20,475 nucleotides of DNA from Palsa-459 sp035937595 (GTDB taxonomy: Bacteria > Actinomycetota > Acidimicrobiia > Acidimicrobiales > RAAP-2): contig DASZHS010000070.1 of NCBI GenBank assembly GCA_035937595.1, positions 1 through 20,475 on the forward strand, in the 5' to 3' direction. The notes under the pieces are model-generated. The model was not told the DNA's origin and made no database searches. It saw only the letters and a program-made list of their open reading frames with translations. Positions within the stretch are counted from its first letter, which is position 1, and each line of letters starts with the position of its first letter. Shown here in pieces: positions 17,929 through 20,475 of the stretch. Made by a program: the position numbers and the translations under genes.

Positions 17929-18833
17929 TGCGCCTGGGGTTCTTGGGGTCCCCGGCCTTCGCCGTCCACGTCCTCGACGCGCTCGTGGCGGACGGCCACG
18001 ACGTCGCGCTCGTGGTCACCCGGCCCGACCGGCGGCGCGGGCGCGGCGGGACCCCGTCGCCGACGCCGGTCGGGTCCGCCGCGCAGCGCCACGGGATCGC
18101 GACGACGACCGCGGTCGCGGACCTGCTCGAGGCCGACGTCGAGCTCGGTGTCGTCGTCGCCTACGGGGCGCTCGTGCCGGCTCTGGTCCTCGACGCCGTC
18201 CCCATGCTCAACCTGCACTTCTCGCTGCTCCCGCGCTGGCGCGGGGCCGCCCCCCTCGAGCGCGCCATCCTCGCGGGCGACGCGCGCACCGGGGTGTGCG
18301 TCATGGGCCTCGAGGCGACCCTCGACACCGGCCCCGTGTACGCGCGCGCCGAGACCGACGTCGACGACAAGGACCTCGCGACGCTGCGCGCCGAGCTCGT
18401 CGTGGCGGGGACCGGGCTCCTCGGCCGGCTGCTCGCGCACGGCCGTGACGGGCTCCCCGTCCCGGTGCCCCAGGCGGGGGCGCCGACCTACGCGAAGAAG
18501 CTGACCGACGCAGAGCTCGAGCTCGACTTCACCCGGCCCGCGTCCGAGCTCGCGCGGGTCGTGCGGCTCGGCCGCGCCCGCACCTGGGCGGGCACCCGAC
18601 GCCTCGCCGTGCGCCGCGCCGAGGTCGTGGCGACCGTCGACGGCGCGCCGGGGGAGCTCGTTGGCGACGTCGTCACGTGCGGCACCGGGGGCCTCCGGCT
18701 CCTCGAGGTCGTGCCCGAGGGCCGTCGGCCGATGAGCGTCGCGGCGTGGCGGCGCGGGCTGCGCCAACCGGTCGCGCGACTCGGCGCGAGCGCACCGGAC
18801 GGTCCGGCCGAGCCGGTCCGTCAGCCGAGGTAG
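17928..18833 (+). CDS. fmt: Methionyl-tRNA formyltransferase
   Basis: Fmt formylates initiator Met-tRNA with 10-formyl-THF. At 301 aa it is near the usual 310. The protein opens RLGFLGSPAFAVHVLDAL, a Rossmann-type formyltransferase fold. Catalytic residues are visible as Asn95, His97 (NLHFSLLPRWRGAAP) and Asp133 (LDTGPV). The C-terminal OB-like domain, from about residue 200, carries TYAKKLTDAELELDF. The ATG shares one base with def's stop, so deformylase and formyltransferase are translationally coupled. Its last 13 bases overlap the convergent secreted-protein gene. Confidence 0.97.
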   Translation: MRLGFLGSPAFAVHVLDALVADGHDVALVVTRPDRRRGRGGTPSPTPVGSAAQRHGIATTTAVADLLEADVELGVVVAYGALVPALVLDAVPMLNLHFSLLPRWRGAAPLERAILAGDARTGVCVMGLEATLDTGPVYARAETDVDDKDLATLRAELVVAGTGLLGRLLAHGRDGLPVPVPQAGAPTYAKKLTDAELELDFTRPASELARVVRLGRARTWAGTRRLAVRRAEVVATVDGAPGELVGDVVTCGTGGLRLLEVVPEGRRPMSVAAWRRGLRQPVARLGASAPDGPAEPVRQPR

Positions 18834-19648
18834 GGCGTCGCGGCGCTCACCGCGTGCGCGCCGCAGCCGTGGGCGCCCGGGAGGCCGAGCCCGTCCCTGC
18901 CGAGCGTGTCGCGCGTGCAGGTCTGCCAGAAGTACCAGTAGCTGTAGGTCGGCTCTTGGTAGACGATCGTGAGGACGTAGCGCAGGTCGTGCCCGGTCAC
19001 CCTCGGGCCCTGCACGGCGGCGGCCACGAGCGTGTAGGTCGTCGGCGTCGGTTGGACGTTGCTCGGAGAGCGCACGAGGTCGAGGTAGGTGAACTGGTGC
19101 TTGTGCCGCTCGACCGGGATCGTCGTGCTCGGGAACACCGAGGTCAGGTGCACCGTGAGGGTGCAGCTCGTCCCGTTGCAGGTCTCGGCGTTCGAGCCCG
19201 TGCCCCAGGCCGCGGCGTAGACCGTGACGACGGGCGAGGCGCCCTCGGGCGTCGTGTCCGACGCGGTCGCGAACACCTCCACCTCGTAGCGCGTGGCGAC
19301 CTGCGGGGTGACCGTGAAGCGCAACGGCGCGGCGCTGCCCTGGACCACCAGCGCGGCCGACGCGATGACCCGCGACGGCGCCCGGAACGGGAAGGACCGG
19401 GCGTAGAGCCGGGCGACCGCCCCCGGCGCCACGCCGCTCGCCGAGCCCCGCAGCGTCGCCTGGGTCCAGCCCCCCCGGCCGTAGGTGACCCAGGTTTCGC
19501 CCGTCACCACCGGGTTTCTCGACGAGGCCGTGAGGCTCGCCGTCGTCGAGCTCGCACCGGCGTCGAGCGGCGGCAGCGTCGCCGCGAGCCCGCCGAGCAC
19601 CGCGAGCCCGCCGAGCGCACCGAGCACCGTCGTTCGAAACCGTCCCAT
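18821..19648 (-). CDS. Secreted protein of unknown function, beta-rich
   Basis: The 275-aa product starts with a clear signal peptide or lipid-less anchor: MGRFRTT, a hydrophobic core (about residues 8-25), then PPLDAGASS as a likely signal-peptidase site near residue 31-34. The mature part is rich in Thr, Ser and Val with alternating patterns that suggest beta-sandwich folding. Four cysteines, C157/C162 and C244/C262, are placed for disulfide bonds. Late aromatic stretches (TYSYWYFWQTC) stand out. I do not recognise a family. The ATG at 19648 has a strong Shine-Dalgarno (GAGGGG). It is transcribed against fmt, overlapping it by 13 bases, and lies where many actinobacteria have rsmB between fmt and rpe. 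Confidence 0.82.
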   Translation of the reverse strand: MGRFRTTVLGALGGLAVLGGLAATLPPLDAGASSTTASLTASSRNPVVTGETWVTYGRGGWTQATLRGSASGVAPGAVARLYARSFPFRAPSRVIASAALVVQGSAAPLRFTVTPQVATRYEVEVFATASDTTPEGASPVVTVYAAAWGTGSNAETCNGTSCTLTVHLTSVFPSTTIPVERHKHQFTYLDLVRSPSNVQPTPTTYTLVAAAVQGPRVTGHDLRYVLTIVYQEPTYSYWYFWQTCTRDTLGRDGLGLPGAHGCGAHAVSAATPYLG

Positions 19649-19689
19649 GCGCCCCCCTCGTCACCCGCCGCCTCGGGCGGGGCGCGCCG

Positions 19690-19695
19690 ATGATA
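19690..19695 (-). promoter_or_regulatory. Candidate -10 box of the secreted-protein gene
   Basis: The minus strand reads TATCAT, giving a leader of about 35 bases with the Shine-Dalgarno. A 12-base perfect palindrome, CTCGACGTCGAG at 19716-19727, overlaps the expected -35. Such palindromes are not rare in this base composition, so operator function is a guess. Confidence 0.4.
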
Positions 19696-19785
19696 CGAGT
19701 CGGGTCCTGCCCGCGCTCGACGTCGAGCCCGTGCGGACGCGTCGCGGCGCCTGCCGCGCCGAGCGGCGCGCCGTGCCACCATCGT

Positions 19786-19791
19786 TAGGCT
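19786..19791 (+). promoter_or_regulatory. -10 box of rpe (leaderless)
   Basis: TAGGCT is followed by 6 bases and the GTG at 19798, the same layout as mihF. The 150-base region between the divergent starts also holds a CGCGCC/GGCGCG inverted repeat at 19755-19770 near the expected -35. Confidence 0.5.
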
Positions 19792-19797
19792 CGTCGC

Positions 19798-20475
19798 GTG
19801 GCTCGGCAGCCGACCGCTCGCATCGGCACGCTGCAGATCGCCCCCTCGATCCTCTCGGCGGACTTCGCCGACCTCGCCGGGGCGCTGCGCGCCGTGGACG
19901 CAGAGACCGACCGGGTCCACATCGACGTCATGGACGGGCACTTCGTGCCGAACCTGACCGTCGGTCCGGCCGTGGTGGCCTCGGTGCGGCCCCACTCGCA
20001 GCGGTACTTCGAGTGCCACCTGATGCTCACGGACCCCGGCCCCTACCTCGCGCCGTTCGCCGAGGCCGGGGCGGACGGCTGCATCGTGCACGTGGAGGTG
20101 GGCGGCACCCAGGCGCTGGTGGACGCCGCGCGGGCGCTCGGGCTCTCGATCGGGCTCGCCGTGAGCCCCGAGACCCCGGTGGAGGCCACCTTCGAGTGGC
20201 TCGACGCCGTCGACCTGGTGCTCGTCATGACGGTGCACCCCGGGTTCGGCGGCCAGGCCTTCATGGGCCAGGAGCTGGACAAGGTGCGTGCGGTGCGCGC
20301 CGAGCTCGAGCGCCGCGGCCGCCACCTCGACGTGGAGGTCGACGGCGGGATCGACCACGCGACCGCGCCCGCCGCGGTCGCGGCGGGGGCGAACGTGCTC
20401 GTCGCGGGCAACGCGATCTACGGGGCCGCCGACCCGCTGGCGGCGGCCGCGGACCTGCGCGCGGTCGCGGGCGCG
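19798..20475 (+). CDS. rpe: Ribulose-phosphate 3-epimerase, 3' end outside window
   Basis: Rpe interconverts ribulose 5-phosphate and xylulose 5-phosphate in the pentose phosphate pathway. It is read open for 226 codons to the window edge, which is nearly the whole protein (usual length about 220-230). The TIM-barrel signatures are present: APSILSADF, metal/catalytic residues His41 and Asp43 in HIDVMDGHFVPN, His74 in ECHLML, MTVHPGFGGQAF, and Asp182 in VDGGI. GTG 19798 is supported by a -10 box 6 bases upstream and no better start. A roughly 15-residue tail precedes the first barrel strand. Location near fmt is typical for actinobacteria. Confidence 0.96.
   Translation, partial: MARQPTARIGTLQIAPSILSADFADLAGALRAVDAETDRVHIDVMDGHFVPNLTVGPAVVASVRPHSQRYFECHLMLTDPGPYLAPFAEAGADGCIVHVEVGGTQALVDAARALGLSIGLAVSPETPVEATFEWLDAVDLVLVMTVHPGFGGQAFMGQELDKVRAVRAELERRGRHLDVEVDGGIDHATAPAAVAAGANVLVAGNAIYGAADPLAAAADLRAVAGA

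Noticed and set aside
19716..19727. CTCGACGTCGAG palindrome in the divergent region before rpe
   Set aside because: Its half-site resembles the very common GTCGAC/CGAG words of this genome. The location over a -35 is suggestive, but a single copy is too weak to call an operator.

Overview
The window is about 20 kb of very GC-rich (clearly above 70%), densely packed bacterial chromosome. Gene content and order point to an actinobacterium: a pyrimidine operon (pyrR-pyrB-pyrC-carA-carB-pyrD-pyrF) runs straight into mihF-gmk-rpoZ-coaBC-metK-priA-def-fmt, with rpe beyond. The actinobacterial-type integration host factor, the actinobacterial omega subunit and CoaBC, and a helicase-dead PriA all support Actinomycetota. 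A deep-branching class such as Acidimicrobiia is plausible, but that is an inference from gene order and style, not something the sequence proves.

Layout. Positions 1-1902 (minus strand) hold a small membrane-protein gene, a Sco1/SenC copper chaperone gene, and a membrane-anchored protein of unknown function that is cut by the window edge. A 72-base divergent promoter region follows, containing a perfect 9-bp inverted repeat. Then comes a plus-strand enoyl-CoA hydratase/isomerase-family gene (1975-2787), closed by a hairpin. Positions 2834-2890 are the pyr leader: a -10 box, an RNA hairpin that matches the PyrR-binding-loop consensus, and a strong Shine-Dalgarno. Positions 2891-11925 encode all the enzymes of UMP synthesis from bicarbonate and glutamine except the orotate phosphoribosyltransferase (pyrE) and any PyrK partner of PyrD. 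Consecutive genes overlap by 1-8 bases. Positions 11966-17377 carry nucleoid, nucleotide, transcription, coenzyme A, SAM and replication-restart genes. Positions 17398-18833 carry peptide deformylase and Met-tRNA formyltransferase. A minus-strand secreted protein of unknown function (18821-19648) converges on fmt, and rpe (19798 to the edge) reads out of the window.

The genes work together as a growth-linked block. CarA/CarB make carbamoyl phosphate, PyrB, PyrC, PyrD and PyrF carry it through to UMP, and PyrR senses uridine nucleotides at the leader RNA. The downstream genes serve GTP/dGTP supply, RNA polymerase assembly, CoA and SAM synthesis, and N-formylmethionine addition and removal. A recurring feature is that the heads of several transcription units have a TANNNT-like box exactly 6-7 bases before the start codon, which predicts leaderless mRNAs.

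No mobile element, CRISPR array, tRNA or rRNA was seen, and I found no new multi-gene system. The most interesting points are the PyrR-binding RNA, the missing pyrK beside a class-1B-like PyrD, a Gln-to-Pro change in the first conserved motif of peptide deformylase, the palindrome in the divergent region near 1940, and the leaderless promoter pattern.
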